In this document: positions 1 to 8,892 of the stretch, one piece after another | Position numbering within the stretch: the stretch's first letter is position 1 | How the letters are laid out: each line of letters starts with the position of its first letter | Assembly: GCA_017640785.1 (NCBI GenBank) | Contig: JAEPPZ010000007.1 | Span: 175,464-239,463 of the forward strand | Length of the DNA stretch: 64,000 bases | From: Balneola sp. | GTDB lineage: Bacteria; Bacteroidota; Rhodothermia; Balneolales; Balneolaceae | Reading direction: 5' to 3' | Program-made: the position numbers and the translations under genes | Notes under the pieces: model-generated | The model's input: the letters and a program-made list of their open reading frames with translations, nothing else | The model's database searches: none | Told to the model about the DNA's origin: nothing

Positions 1-1
1 C

Positions 2-448
2 GATTACGTAGATATTCTCAGAAGTCGTGATGGATTGAGTTTACGAGATGCCTTGGTTCAAGGTGGAAAAGTGCGTTTTCGTCCGGTAATTCTTACTGCA
101 ATTACAACCACACTTGGTTTAGTACCATTAGCAATCGGATTCAATATTGATTTCATTGTTTTGGTAAATACTCCGATCGAGTTTTTTGGAAACTTAGGCT
201 CATATGTTTACATGGGTGGTGAACAAGCAACTTGGTGGGGACCGATGGCAATAGCAGTAATTGTAGGTTTATTATTTGCTACGGCACTTACATTGATCCT
301 GGTTCCTGTACTTTACAGCTTAATTGAAAGAAGTCGCCGAGGCTTAAACAAAGTTATGTTTGGAAAAGAAGAGCCGGGCATCATCAAAGACCAAAGCGAC
401 TTGAACGGAAACGGCACAAGCCAAAAACCAGAACCGGTCACTGCTTAG
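2..448 (+). CDS. RND efflux transporter permease (AcrB/CusA type), C-terminal end only
   Basis: The reading frame is open from the first bases of the window, so the gene starts upstream; the TTG at 35 is not a believable start. The visible 149 codons carry the typical end of an RND inner-membrane pump: RFRPVILTAITTTLGLVPLA, a glycine-rich stretch, and a last hydrophobic helix (AIAVIVGLLFATALTLILVPVLYSL) followed by a charged cytoplasmic tail. Such pumps export drugs, metals or lipids using the proton gradient, with a periplasmic adaptor and an outer-membrane channel; neither partner is in view. Substrate cannot be told from this fragment. A strong terminator follows directly. Confidence 0.88.
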   Translation, partial: DYVDILRSRDGLSLRDALVQGGKVRFRPVILTAITTTLGLVPLAIGFNIDFIVLVNTPIEFFGNLGSYVYMGGEQATWWGPMAIAVIVGLLFATALTLILVPVLYSLIERSRRGLNKVMFGKEEPGIIKDQSDLNGNGTSQKPEPVTA

Positions 449-476
449 CTGAATAAAACACAGCATTAAAGATTTA

Positions 477-512
477 AAAGCCCGATTCTGTTTTCCAGAG
501 TTGGGCTTTTTT
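477..512 (+). terminator. Rho-independent terminator after the RND pump gene
   Basis: AAGCCCGATTCTG pairs with CAGAGTTGGGCTT (G-U pairs allowed) across a short TTTTC loop and runs into a T tract. It lies 29 bases after the pump stop codon. Confidence 0.8.
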
Positions 513-550
513 GTATGTTGCTGAAATCCAAAAAAGCTAACCACAACATT

Positions 551-904
551 ATGTTTCTTCTCAAAAGAGATGGCTTTATATATCTTCTGAATGCAGCAGT
601 ATTCGTTTTTATTTTCAGATCAGATATTAAATTTTATAATGGATGGTTAATAGCGATTACAATACTATTAATAATTTCGGCAGTACTATTCAAGCAGCGC
701 TACTCAAATAGAAATACATTTACATTAGGATCCAGGCGGAATAACTCGTGGGGTATTATACTCTCATTTTTATTCCTATTTAATCTGGTTCTTTTGTGGG
801 AGGAGTTTGTTTTAATGGAAATTGTATATGTGATCGTATTTTCCTTAGTACAGATATTCGAAACTAGAATAAAAGAGGAAAATTCTCCCCTTGAGGGGAG
901 ATGA
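551..904 (+). CDS. Small hypothetical membrane protein
   Basis: I do not recognise this protein. ATG at 551 is chosen over 515 because 515 lies directly against the upstream terminator; the resulting 117-residue product begins MFLLKRDGFIYLL and has about four hydrophobic segments with basic residues between them. The last eight residues (ENSPLEGR) and the stop codon are encoded inside an interspersed hairpin repeat (see 880-940), so the original C-terminus may have been replaced or extended by the repeat. It stands alone between a terminator and a repeat cluster. Confidence 0.5.
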   Translation: MFLLKRDGFIYLLNAAVFVFIFRSDIKFYNGWLIAITILLIISAVLFKQRYSNRNTFTLGSRRNNSWGIILSFLFLFNLVLLWEEFVLMEIVYVIVFSLVQIFETRIKEENSPLEGR

Positions 905-940
905 TTATCCAAACAGTTACTTTGGATAATCCGAGGGGTG
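880..940. repeat. Interspersed double-hairpin repeat, copy 1
   Basis: First hairpin CTCCCC-TTGA-GGGGAG, second hairpin GATTATCCAAA...TTTGGATAATC with the internal CAGTT, then CCGAGGGGTG. The flank continues as another stem, GTGTAAGTGAAGTTT against AAACTTCACTAACAC (to about 985). Related copies are at 15850-15909 and 63710-63763; the second stem differs in sequence between copies but stays paired. Confidence 0.65.
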
Positions 941-1020
941 TAAGTGAAGTTTGGGAACGTGTAAACTTCACTAACACCCTCCGCTTTTTCGGCAAGCTTA
1001 AGCAATAGAATTGAAACAAA

Positions 1021-1139
1021 ATCCGTCATCCTGAACTCGTTTCAGGATCTTATGAATATGCTTTGCTCTTTATAGTAGGCTTAAACTGTATTAAGATTCA
1101 TAATCTCCACAAAGATCCCGAAATAAATTCGGGATGACC
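1021..1139. repeat. Nested palindromic repeats between convergent genes
   Basis: GTCATCCTGAACTCGTTTCAGGATC forms one hairpin and GATCCCGAAATAAATTCGGGATGAC a second; the outer ends GTCATCC and GGATGAC, and the inner TTATGAAT and ATTCATAA, are also complementary, so the whole block can close on itself. It lies between the 551-904 gene and the convergent LytTR regulator and may serve as a bidirectional terminator, although there is no good T tract. Hairpins of the same TCATCCTGAAC type recur at 14194-14277, 14764-14791 and 60501-60660. Confidence 0.6.
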
Positions 1140-1155
1140 TAGCTTTATAAAACCA

Positions 1156-1878
1156 CTACAAAACCTCAGAATTACTATTCAACACTTTCAAAGCTTCGCG
1201 CTTGTACGTTCTGCCGATAGGGATCTGAATACTCGGTAGTTCAATTTCGTTATTAGACCAGCTTTCAATCATTTTGGTATTGATAATAAACGATCGATGT
1301 ACTCTTAAAAAGGAAGGATTTGGTAATCGTTCTTCCATATAGGTCAAGGTCTGATGAGTGACTACTTCTTTATTCAGCGTTTTAATGAGCACATAATCCC
1401 TTTTGCTTTCAATATAGATGATCTCATTCAGGCAGATCTTGACATTTTTCTTATCCACAGGAACAAAAACAAAATGCTTGGAATTGTTTTCATCGGCAGT
1501 TTTTGTTGAGTGTTCTGTAACTGAATGAAGTTCAAAGACTTTGTCTACAGCTTTTAAAAAGCGATCGAATGAAATTGGTTTCAGCAAGTAATCCACTACA
1601 TCCAGCTCAAATCCTTCCAAAGCGTATTCACGATAAGCAGTGGTAAAGATCACTTTAGGAGGATTCTTCATCATTCTCAAGAACTCGATACCGGTAAGGC
1701 GTGGCATTTGAATATCCAGGAAAAGAATATCTACTTGGGATTCCCGGAGAGCCTGAAATGCTTTCACTGCATTTTGGAAAGTTGCTTTCACTTCCAGTCC
1801 ATCAATTTTAGAAACATGAGATTCAATAACCTCAATGGCTAAGGGTTCATCATCTATTATGAAGCAGGAAAGATTCAA
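1156..1878 (-). CDS. LytTR-family response regulator
   Basis: 240 residues. The N-terminal receiver domain shows the acidic pocket (FIIDDEP) and the phospho-accepting aspartate D55 in LFLDIQMP, plus the conserved T (FTTAYR) and K (LLKPIS). A LytTR DNA-binding domain follows from about residue 130 (IIYIESKRDYVLIKT, FLRVHRSFIIN). Proteins of this type (LytR/AlgR/AgrA class) bind direct repeats upstream of target promoters. The gene overlaps the upstream sensor kinase by 4 bases, so the two are translationally coupled. The target genes cannot be read from the sequence. Confidence 0.93.
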   Translation of the reverse strand: MNLSCFIIDDEPLAIEVIESHVSKIDGLEVKATFQNAVKAFQALRESQVDILFLDIQMPRLTGIEFLRMMKNPPKVIFTTAYREYALEGFELDVVDYLLKPISFDRFLKAVDKVFELHSVTEHSTKTADENNSKHFVFVPVDKKNVKICLNEIIYIESKRDYVLIKTLNKEVVTHQTLTYMEERLPNPSFLRVHRSFIINTKMIESWSNNEIELPSIQIPIGRTYKREALKVLNSNSEVL

Positions 1879-2957
1879 ACGCTGTTGTGATCTAGAAGTT
1901 CATCAAGTTTAATGGTTAACGAAACGGAATACTGATCTTCGGTATCATTTGTTTCAAGGGTATAATGATCCTCATATAAAAGCTCTAAACGTCGGTGCAC
2001 ATTTTTAAGCCCGATTCCTTTTTGATAATCGAACTCATTCTTTTCAACCGTATCATAGCCATTGCTGTTTTTTACAGAAAGACTTAGTGACCTGCCTTCT
2101 ACTTTTATGTGGATATCAACCCATACTTCATCAATTGAATCACTGGTTCCGTGTTTGAAAGCATTTTCCACAAAAGGAAGCAGCAGCATAGGTGGTATCT
2201 GGTTTTTGGAAACATCACCTTCCGTTTCATAGGTAATGGTGAGTCGATCATCGTACCGTATTTTTTCTAAAGCGATGTAATTTTCTATCAGCTTTAGTTC
2301 TTTGCTTAAGGGAACTGTTCTGGAATTGCACTCATACAGCATAAAGCTGAGGAGTTCAGATAACTTCAGAACAACTTCAGGGGAGTTTTCAGATTTTTTC
2401 AGCGTAAGCGCATATAAGTTATTCAGCGTATTGAACAAAAAATGAGGATGAATTTGTCCTTTCAGAAAATTGAGTTCAGCTTGTAGTTTCTCCTGACGTA
2501 GCTCTTTTGATTTACTCTCCTCACTATAAAAATGCTTGGTAATTTTGATGAAAGCACCAAGTGCTACCGCGGGATATATACTTAATACATTCTTTAAGCT
2601 TTTAGGAATATTAAAAGGACTACCTGCCATCCATTCATGACCATAAATAGGAGAAAAAACATGATAGTCCAGAAAACGTTGTAAAAACCCGGCTAACAAA
2701 ACAACTAGTACGGTTAGTACAGTTGCAGCAACATATTTTTTCTGAAGGAAATATCTGGGAATGATGAAATACATAGTAAAATAAGTAGCTACCATCTTAA
2801 TGGGCAGATAAGCCATCGCCCAGAAGAATTCAGCTCCATAGCTTTCTTCAAAATTCCCATATATGATGGTATACATGGCTATATAACACATCCAGAAGAG
2901 AATGTGCCAACCTATTCGGTTACCTGTAGACTGATATTTGTGAACTATGTTTAACAT
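1875..2957 (-). CDS. LytS/YehU-type sensor histidine kinase
   Basis: 360 residues. About four membrane segments fill residues 15-140, without an obvious large external sensor domain. A short coiled linker leads to the HisKA_LytS block GQIHPHFLFNTLNNL, where H172 is the expected phosphorylated histidine. A HATPase_c domain follows (LLPFVENAFKHGT is the N box; KGIGLKNVHRRLELLY the glycine-rich lid). It is the cognate kinase of the LytTR regulator that overlaps its 3' end. The ligand is unknown; the lack of a periplasmic domain suggests sensing at or in the membrane. Confidence 0.92.
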   Translation of the reverse strand: MLNIVHKYQSTGNRIGWHILFWMCYIAMYTIIYGNFEESYGAEFFWAMAYLPIKMVATYFTMYFIIPRYFLQKKYVAATVLTVLVVLLAGFLQRFLDYHVFSPIYGHEWMAGSPFNIPKSLKNVLSIYPAVALGAFIKITKHFYSEESKSKELRQEKLQAELNFLKGQIHPHFLFNTLNNLYALTLKKSENSPEVVLKLSELLSFMLYECNSRTVPLSKELKLIENYIALEKIRYDDRLTITYETEGDVSKNQIPPMLLLPFVENAFKHGTSDSIDEVWVDIHIKVEGRSLSLSVKNSNGYDTVEKNEFDYQKGIGLKNVHRRLELLYEDHYTLETNDTEDQYSVSLTIKLDELLDHNSV

Positions 2958-3179
2958 AACGAAGCATGAATGTACGCATTGAACCTAAAGAAATTGTATA
3001 TGATTTTCTCATTTCTGCAAACAACGTCTATTTAGGGATAAACAACACATTAGCTACTGCAAATGGCTAAAATCATTGAATAAACGTCTTCCGGCAATGA
3101 TATCTCGTTACGTATCTAAGCTATAAATAAGAGTATTTTTTATCGCGTATATCTGTTCCAACAAAAATGGGACAGAACT

Positions 3180-5390
3180 ATGAAATACTTTTTATTACTT
3201 GTATCGGCAATGCTATTTAATTCTAAACTTGTTGCGCAGGAGCAGTCTATTTACGAGAACTTTATACTCAGCGCCACAAAAATAAACACCAAAGTAATTA
3301 TTGATGGGGAACTTGAAGAGTCCGAATGGGGTGAAGCATCCATTACTTCGGACTTTTTAAACAAAGCTCCCAGAGATACCGGACTTGCAGTAAATCAAAC
3401 AAAAGCCTGGATCATGTATGACGATGAATTTTTGTACATCGGTGCAATCAATTATCAAAAAAAGGAAGATCTGGTCATCAAAACATTAAAGAGAGATAAT
3501 TCATCATATCACTGGGACAGCGATGGATTTAGTGTGGTTCTGGATCCGATGAACAAGCAAACCAACGGCTTTTTATTTGGAGTAAATGCCGCCGGAGCCC
3601 GGGTAGATGGAATGGTGAGTATCGAAAACTCCAGAACCCGGCCCGATGTTAACTGGGATAATGTGTGGTACAGTTCTGTGAAAATACACGACGATTATTG
3701 GGTTGCAGAATTTGCCATTCCGTTTAAATCCATCAATTACGATACCAATGTGGAAGAGTGGGGAATTAATTTTGTTCGAAATGATATGAAGCGAAACGAA
3801 TATTCTACCTGGAGCCATGTTCCGTTGGGTTTTCCGGGAATTGATATAGGCCATTTAGGAACCATGGTGATCAAAGATATCCCGCCAAAGAGAAAGCAAG
3901 GAGCGATCATCCAGCCTTATGTACTGGGTTCATCAAACAAAGATTTTTTGGCAGCAAATAATGGACTGGAAAATGATATTGAAATCGGTTTAGATGCCAA
4001 AATTCCTGTGGGACAAAACCTGAAACTAGACCTGACTGTAAATCCGGATTTCTCAACGGTTGATGTAGACCAGCAGGTAACAAATCTTTCGAGATTCAGC
4101 ATTTTCTTTCCGGAAAAGCGAGCATTCTTTCTTGAAAACAGTGATCTGTTCGGAAGTTTTGGAACATGGGGATTGAAGCCGTTTTTCTCAAGAAGAATTG
4201 GTTTAAATAATGGTGAAATAGTTCCAATTCTGTTTGGTGCAAGAGTGACAGGAAATCTAAGTGAAGATCTGAGAGTGGGTGTTTTGAATGCTCATACAAG
4301 ATCGGTCAATGATCTTTCAGCCAATAATTATACCGTTGCATCAGTTCAGCAAAACCTTATAGGGCGCACTAATGTTAAAGCACTATTCACAAATCGGTCT
4401 TCTTTTGACGGAGCTTCACCAACGGGAGAGGATTACAATCGAACCATAGGAGCTGAATTCAATTATACTTCTGAAAACGGATACTGGAATGGAAACGCGA
4501 GATATCATTGGTCGCAAACTGAAGATGAATTCGATGACGCTTATTTTGCAGGAGCAACCTTGATGTATGGCGATGGAGACAAATTCTTTGGAATTACTGC
4601 AGACCGGGTTGAAGACAATTATATAAACGAGCTGGGTTTCTCAGATCGACTTTTTCAATATGATGCCGAAGCTGAGGAATTGAAGCGGGTAGGGTATAAC
4701 TTTTTAAATCCATGGGCAGGATTTACCATTCGTCCTGATGCTGAATGGATCAACAGTTATACATTTTCGGGCTGGATGGTTGGCTCCACAACAACAAACG
4801 GAGATTTTATCGACAGGATATTATCCGTTAATTTTGAAATGTACACAAAGGATTGGGGAGGGGTAAACCTGAGTGCAAGAAACAGTAAAATTGCTCTTTT
4901 GTTCCCAACAAACTTGATCAACGGAGAAGAATTACTTCCGGTTGATACATATAACTTCAACAGAATTGCATTCGATTATTATTCTGATACCAGAGGGATT
5001 ATAAACGGAAGCTTGAATACTTCTTTCGGAGAATTCTATAACGGAACCAGAACTCAGTTTGGAGGTTCTTTGAATATGAGAGTTCAACCTTGGGGAAATT
5101 TCGGAGTTCGTTATATAGGAAACAAAGTAACTCTTCCCGATAATTACGGAGAAGCAACACTGCACCTTATTGGTCCGCAGGCAGAAGTAAGTTTTTCAAA
5201 TAATCTTAGTTGGACCAGCTTCTTGCAATACAACACCCAAGCAGAAAACTTTAATATAAACAGCAGATTACAGTGGAGGTTTGCTTCTATGTCGGATCTG
5301 TTTATTGTATATAACGACAATTATGCCACAGATAATTTTGCAGTTAAAAATCGCGGTGTGGTATTTAAAATGAATTATTGGTTTAATTGA
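3180..5390 (+). CDS. DUF5916 outer-membrane protein with N-terminal CBM9-like domain
   Basis: 736 residues with a signal peptide (MKYFLLLVSAMLFNSKLVAQ). Residues about 30-200 resemble the family 9 carbohydrate-binding fold found at the front of DUF5916 proteins: INTKVIIDGELEESEWGEA, AWIMYDDEFLYIGA, WVAEFAIPFKSINYD. The rest is rich in alternating aromatic/polar beta strands and ends in an aromatic residue before N (FKMNYWFN), as expected for an outer-membrane barrel. The family is common in Bacteroidota and relatives; its role is not established, and surface binding or uptake of a glycan-like ligand is inference. It stands alone, with 222 bases upstream. Confidence 0.85.
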   Translation: MKYFLLLVSAMLFNSKLVAQEQSIYENFILSATKINTKVIIDGELEESEWGEASITSDFLNKAPRDTGLAVNQTKAWIMYDDEFLYIGAINYQKKEDLVIKTLKRDNSSYHWDSDGFSVVLDPMNKQTNGFLFGVNAAGARVDGMVSIENSRTRPDVNWDNVWYSSVKIHDDYWVAEFAIPFKSINYDTNVEEWGINFVRNDMKRNEYSTWSHVPLGFPGIDIGHLGTMVIKDIPPKRKQGAIIQPYVLGSSNKDFLAANNGLENDIEIGLDAKIPVGQNLKLDLTVNPDFSTVDVDQQVTNLSRFSIFFPEKRAFFLENSDLFGSFGTWGLKPFFSRRIGLNNGEIVPILFGARVTGNLSEDLRVGVLNAHTRSVNDLSANNYTVASVQQNLIGRTNVKALFTNRSSFDGASPTGEDYNRTIGAEFNYTSENGYWNGNARYHWSQTEDEFDDAYFAGATLMYGDGDKFFGITADRVEDNYINELGFSDRLFQYDAEAEELKRVGYNFLNPWAGFTIRPDAEWINSYTFSGWMVGSTTTNGDFIDRILSVNFEMYTKDWGGVNLSARNSKIALLFPTNLINGEELLPVDTYNFNRIAFDYYSDTRGIINGSLNTSFGEFYNGTRTQFGGSLNMRVQPWGNFGVRYIGNKVTLPDNYGEATLHLIGPQAEVSFSNNLSWTSFLQYNTQAENFNINSRLQWRFASMSDLFIVYNDNYATDNFAVKNRGVVFKMNYWFN

Positions 5391-5465
5391 TCTCGTTAAC
5401 TTTTATCGTTCTTTCAGATCACTTTAGTTCAATCTTATCTGTGAAAAAAAAGACGTTTGATTATA

Positions 5466-5496
5466 TTGACTGGAAATCCAGAACAAACTCTATAAT
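5466..5496 (+). promoter_or_regulatory. Possible sigma-70-like promoter for the DoxX gene
   Basis: TTGACT (5466-5471) and TATAAT (5491-5496) are separated by 19 bases. The ATG at 5503 falls where transcription would be expected to begin, so a leaderless mRNA is possible. The match may be chance in AT-rich DNA. Confidence 0.3.
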
Positions 5497-5502
5497 CATA
5501 AT

Positions 5503-5922
5503 ATGTCACTTAATTTCAATTTCGATTCACTAAAAAAATACAAAGACGAAGGTTTACTGCTACTGAGAGTAGGAGTGGGCTTGAATTATCTGTTTTTTCA
5601 TGGATGGGGAAAGCTCATGGGCGGTCACGAACGGTGGATTTCACTCGGGCAGGTAATGCCTCATTTCGGAGTTGATGAAATTGCTATGGTCTGGGGATTT
5701 TTGGGAGCGCTTATTGAAACACTGGGAGCGCTACTCTTTGCAGTAGGGTATAAATTCAGATTTGTTGCGATGCTTTTAGGATCAATGATGCTGGTTGCAG
5801 TTTATGCACACATAAGCGACGGAGACAGTTGGCGACAGGCCTCGCATGCATTTAAGATGATGTTCGTATTTTTTGGAATGATGTTGATCGGATCTGGGAA
5901 ATATGCAATTGAGAAATCCTGA
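5503..5922 (+). CDS. DoxX family membrane protein
   Basis: 139 residues with four membrane segments and the DoxX signature region LLLLRVGVGLNYLFFHGWGK, followed by MVWGFLGALIETLGALLFAVG. DoxX-like proteins are small inner-membrane proteins, some linked to thiosulfate:quinone oxidation or to redox and oxidative stress; this one has no partner gene that would fix its role. It lies between the DUF5916 gene and a convergent SIMPL gene. Confidence 0.85.
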   Translation: MSLNFNFDSLKKYKDEGLLLLRVGVGLNYLFFHGWGKLMGGHERWISLGQVMPHFGVDEIAMVWGFLGALIETLGALLFAVGYKFRFVAMLLGSMMLVAVYAHISDGDSWRQASHAFKMMFVFFGMMLIGSGKYAIEKS

Positions 5923-6008
5923 ATGATCTAAAAGAAGACACAACCAAAGCTAAAGTCTAAATGGAGAAGACTTCTCGATTGAAGATCGAGCAACTAAAAA
6001 GTCAAAAT

Positions 6009-6728
6009 TCACTTATCTGTATTGTTAACCAATTCAAAACGAACAAAAATTTTGACTACGTATTCAAGTTTTTGAAAATTTAGATCTAATGTGTTACTAG
6101 CAAGAGAAACACCGGAAACACTACCGGAAAGAGCTCTTCTTACTACGGCGCTTGAATTACTGAAATAAGAGCTATTATGTAGAATATTTTGAAGATCTTC
6201 TGATAACAAATTAATATTACCAACTGTTTGTTTTGAATCTTTAAGAAGACTTTCGGCTTTAAGTTTAGCGTTTGATAGAGCACTTTGCAGAAGCTGTAAC
6301 TTTATTTCGTCTTCTCCAGAATAGTCAAGTTTAGAAATTCTTGCGTTATAAATCTCCAAGTCTTCTAGAACTAGAAATAATTTACTTACTTCATCTTCAT
6401 TTTTGAGTTCAATTTCATATTCCTTACGATTTATTTTTTTATCTCTTCTTAACCATCTTTCATATAGGTTTGAGGATTGATCCAGTACAAACAGATTGTT
6501 TTTTTTAAGTAAGTCGCTTTCTTTTAGATCTTCTAAAAGCAGTTTCTCAGTTAACTCAACACTATTTTTTAACTCTGAGTCATCCAATATTAACTTAATA
6601 AAGATTTGATCTGGTGATACTGATCGTTTTGCTTCCCCAATCACCTCTATGTATGCATTAGTATCCTGAGCATTAACGGATAATGCTGTACATGCTGCCA
6701 GAATTAAGAAAAGGATGGCTCGTTTCAT
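6009..6728 (-). CDS. SIMPL (DUF541) domain secreted protein
   Basis: 239 residues with a clear signal peptide ending ALSVNAQD. The SIMPL pattern is visible: YIEVIGEAKRSVSPDQIFIKL near the start, then helix/strand repeats and a paired AKLKAESLLKDSKQTVGNI block. SIMPL/DUF541 proteins (such as E. coli YggE) are periplasmic or outer-membrane-associated and of unsettled function, often linked to stress. The start overlaps the stop of the upstream aminopeptidase P gene by 4 bases, so the two form an operon. Confidence 0.82.
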   Translation of the reverse strand: MKRAILFLILAACTALSVNAQDTNAYIEVIGEAKRSVSPDQIFIKLILDDSELKNSVELTEKLLLEDLKESDLLKKNNLFVLDQSSNLYERWLRRDKKINRKEYEIELKNEDEVSKLFLVLEDLEIYNARISKLDYSGEDEIKLQLLQSALSNAKLKAESLLKDSKQTVGNINLLSEDLQNILHNSSYFSNSSAVVRRALSGSVSGVSLASNTLDLNFQKLEYVVKIFVRFELVNNTDK

Positions 6729-8056
6729 TTCATCAAATCCTCGATCTCAGTAACTTCTTTAGGAACGTTCGTCATATTCTCCATTCCATCTTCAGTGACA
6801 ATGATATCATCTTCTATGCGTACACCTCCAAAACCGAGCAGAGATTCTACTTTTTCAGTATTCAGAAATTGGTTCTTTTCAGGATCAGCGATAGCAGGTT
6901 CCAGAACAGCAGGAACAAAATAAATTCCCGGCTCAATGGTAACCACCATTCCGGGTAGCAACTCACGACGAGCTCTTAAAAATTTAATTCCCGGCCGTTC
7001 AATTCTGTCTACTCCTTTTGGATAGCCTCCAACATCATGAGTATCTAATCCTAAAAAGTGACCCAAGCCGTGCGGGAAGAAAAGCGCAAAGATATTTTCT
7101 TCCATCATGTCATCAACATTGCCTTTAACAACACCCATGTCTTTTAAGCCTTCCATCATAGTTCGGGCAGCAAGTAAATGCAGGTCTTCCATTTTAACTC
7201 CCGGTTTGATGGAATCAAGCACTTTATTCATCCCAGCTAAAACAGAGTTATAAATACCTTTTTGAATATCGGTATATTTACCATTTGCAGGAAAAGTTCT
7301 GGTGTAATCTGATGCGTAGCCGTTGCATTCAAATCCGGAATCCATCAAAAACAGATCGCCATCTTTGATCTTGCTGTTATTGACTACATAATGAAGAATA
7401 GATGCATTAACACCCGAGGCAAAAATTCCGTTGTAAGCATCCTGCATTAACCCATTTTCGATCTGAACTTTGTTAAAGATCGCCTTCATTTCATACTCGT
7501 ACATCCCCGGTTTAATTGATCTCATTACTTCAAGATAAGCCAGATCGTTTACCCTACAGGCTTCGCGCAATTGATCCAGTTCCCAGTCGGTTTTCAGAAC
7601 TCTGCAATAAGTGAGCGCATCAACTAACGCTTCTGTTTCTACATTAAAACCACGGTTCAGATCTTCTACAAACTCAGCCTGTTCATCATCAATGCAATAG
7701 ACGGTTTCAGGTTTAAGTTCATTCAGAACTTTAAGGATATCATTTCTGTAATGAAGATGGTCAGGTTGGTATTCTTCCTGATATTGCTCTTTTGTTTTCA
7801 CATATCCATGCCACACAGCATATTGAGCATCCCGTTCAGGTACAAAAAGATGATATTCTTCTTTCTTCAGGTCTAATACGAGCGAACATTCAGCTTCATT
7901 TACTCCTGTTAAGTACCAGAAATTCGATTCCTGACGAAATGGAAATTCGTAATCAGTATCATAACGATACATAATTTCGGCTCCCTGAATAAATACAACT
8001 CCATTTTGGTTGTCATCAAATAATGAAAAAAGCTTTTCTCTGTGTTGATTATGCAT
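6725..8056 (-). CDS. pepP: Xaa-Pro aminopeptidase (aminopeptidase P, M24B)
   Basis: 443 residues, the usual length for the family. The N-terminal creatinase-like domain covers about residues 1-155. The C-terminal pita-bread peptidase has the five metal ligands in order: D in LMDSGFE, D in YASDYTRTFP, H in PHGLGHFLGLDTHD, E in VTIEPGIY and E in VRIEDDIIV. It removes an N-terminal residue preceding proline, using two Mn ions, and is cytoplasmic here as no signal peptide is seen. First gene of a two-gene operon with the SIMPL gene. Confidence 0.93.
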   Translation of the reverse strand: MHNQHREKLFSLFDDNQNGVVFIQGAEIMYRYDTDYEFPFRQESNFWYLTGVNEAECSLVLDLKKEEYHLFVPERDAQYAVWHGYVKTKEQYQEEYQPDHLHYRNDILKVLNELKPETVYCIDDEQAEFVEDLNRGFNVETEALVDALTYCRVLKTDWELDQLREACRVNDLAYLEVMRSIKPGMYEYEMKAIFNKVQIENGLMQDAYNGIFASGVNASILHYVVNNSKIKDGDLFLMDSGFECNGYASDYTRTFPANGKYTDIQKGIYNSVLAGMNKVLDSIKPGVKMEDLHLLAARTMMEGLKDMGVVKGNVDDMMEENIFALFFPHGLGHFLGLDTHDVGGYPKGVDRIERPGIKFLRARRELLPGMVVTIEPGIYFVPAVLEPAIADPEKNQFLNTEKVESLLGFGGVRIEDDIIVTEDGMENMTNVPKEVTEIEDLMK

Positions 8057-8200
8057 TTGTGTAGTGTATTAAATTTTATATCTGAGGATATGGATTTGAA
8101 GTATCAATTTCGAACAAACCTTAATAAAAGAACTGAATTTAAAAATTGAATTCAATTTCTTAGATTCAATAAAATTTAAAAGGGCTAATAAGGGCATATA

Positions 8201-8887
8201 TTGTTTTTTAACAGAAAGAAACTATCCGGATATATATTTCAGATAGGATTTAATAGATGTGGAACAAGTTCCATTGCGTATTTTTTTGAGAAAAACGGGT
8301 ATAGTGCAGCTCATTGGGAAAAAGGCACTATCGCTGTAGGGATGGAGCTCGCCAGAATAAAGAACAAACCATTACTCACTTATTGCAAGGAATACGATAT
8401 ATATACAGATCTGGAAAAAGTGAATATGTGGCGTTTACCAAAGCTTAAATGGAAATACCCTATTTTCAGAAAGTTTTTAAAGGAAACAGAGGTAAATGTA
8501 GAAGAAGCACCACCGGTTTATGCATATAAACATTTTAAGCAGCTGGACAAACACTATCCTGAAAGCAAATTCATTTTTAATACAAGAGAAAAAGAAGATT
8601 GGCTCAAAAGCCGATTAAAACTAAATAAGGATAATAACCTGATCACATACAGATCTTGCAGATGTGGTGATAACTATCACTCATCTGAACAGGAATTGAT
8701 TCAGTGTTGGGGAAAAGAATGGGACGAGCATCACCAAAATGTATTGGATTACTTTGAGGACAAAGAAGACAAATTGCTTTATTTTGATATCCAGAAAGAT
8801 GGCGTGGACAAGCTAATAAACTTCTTCTCGGATCTGGACCTGGATACAAAGCACTGGAAAAAGAGAAATAAGTCGAAAACTAAATAA
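8201..8887 (+). CDS. Sulfotransferase-like protein
   Basis: 228 residues. IFQIGFNRCGTSSIAYFF matches the 5' phosphosulfate-binding loop of PAPS-dependent sulfotransferases, and KFIFNTREKEDWLKSR matches the 3' phosphate-binding segment, so transfer of sulfate from PAPS to an unknown acceptor is likely. No ATG lies before the essential loop; the start is taken as TTG at 8201, with AAGGGC just upstream. A basic tail ends the protein. A small cysteine cluster (RSCRCGD) lies mid-protein. No PAPS synthesis or glycan genes are adjacent, so the acceptor cannot be inferred. Convergent with the next gene, only 5 bases apart. Confidence 0.7.
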   Translation: MFFNRKKLSGYIFQIGFNRCGTSSIAYFFEKNGYSAAHWEKGTIAVGMELARIKNKPLLTYCKEYDIYTDLEKVNMWRLPKLKWKYPIFRKFLKETEVNVEEAPPVYAYKHFKQLDKHYPESKFIFNTREKEDWLKSRLKLNKDNNLITYRSCRCGDNYHSSEQELIQCWGKEWDEHHQNVLDYFEDKEDKLLYFDIQKDGVDKLINFFSDLDLDTKHWKKRNKSKTK

Positions 8888-8892
8888 CGAAC

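Noticed and set aside
700..1029. Minus-strand open frame of 109 codons
   Set aside because: It overlaps the plus-strand membrane protein and runs through hairpin repeats.
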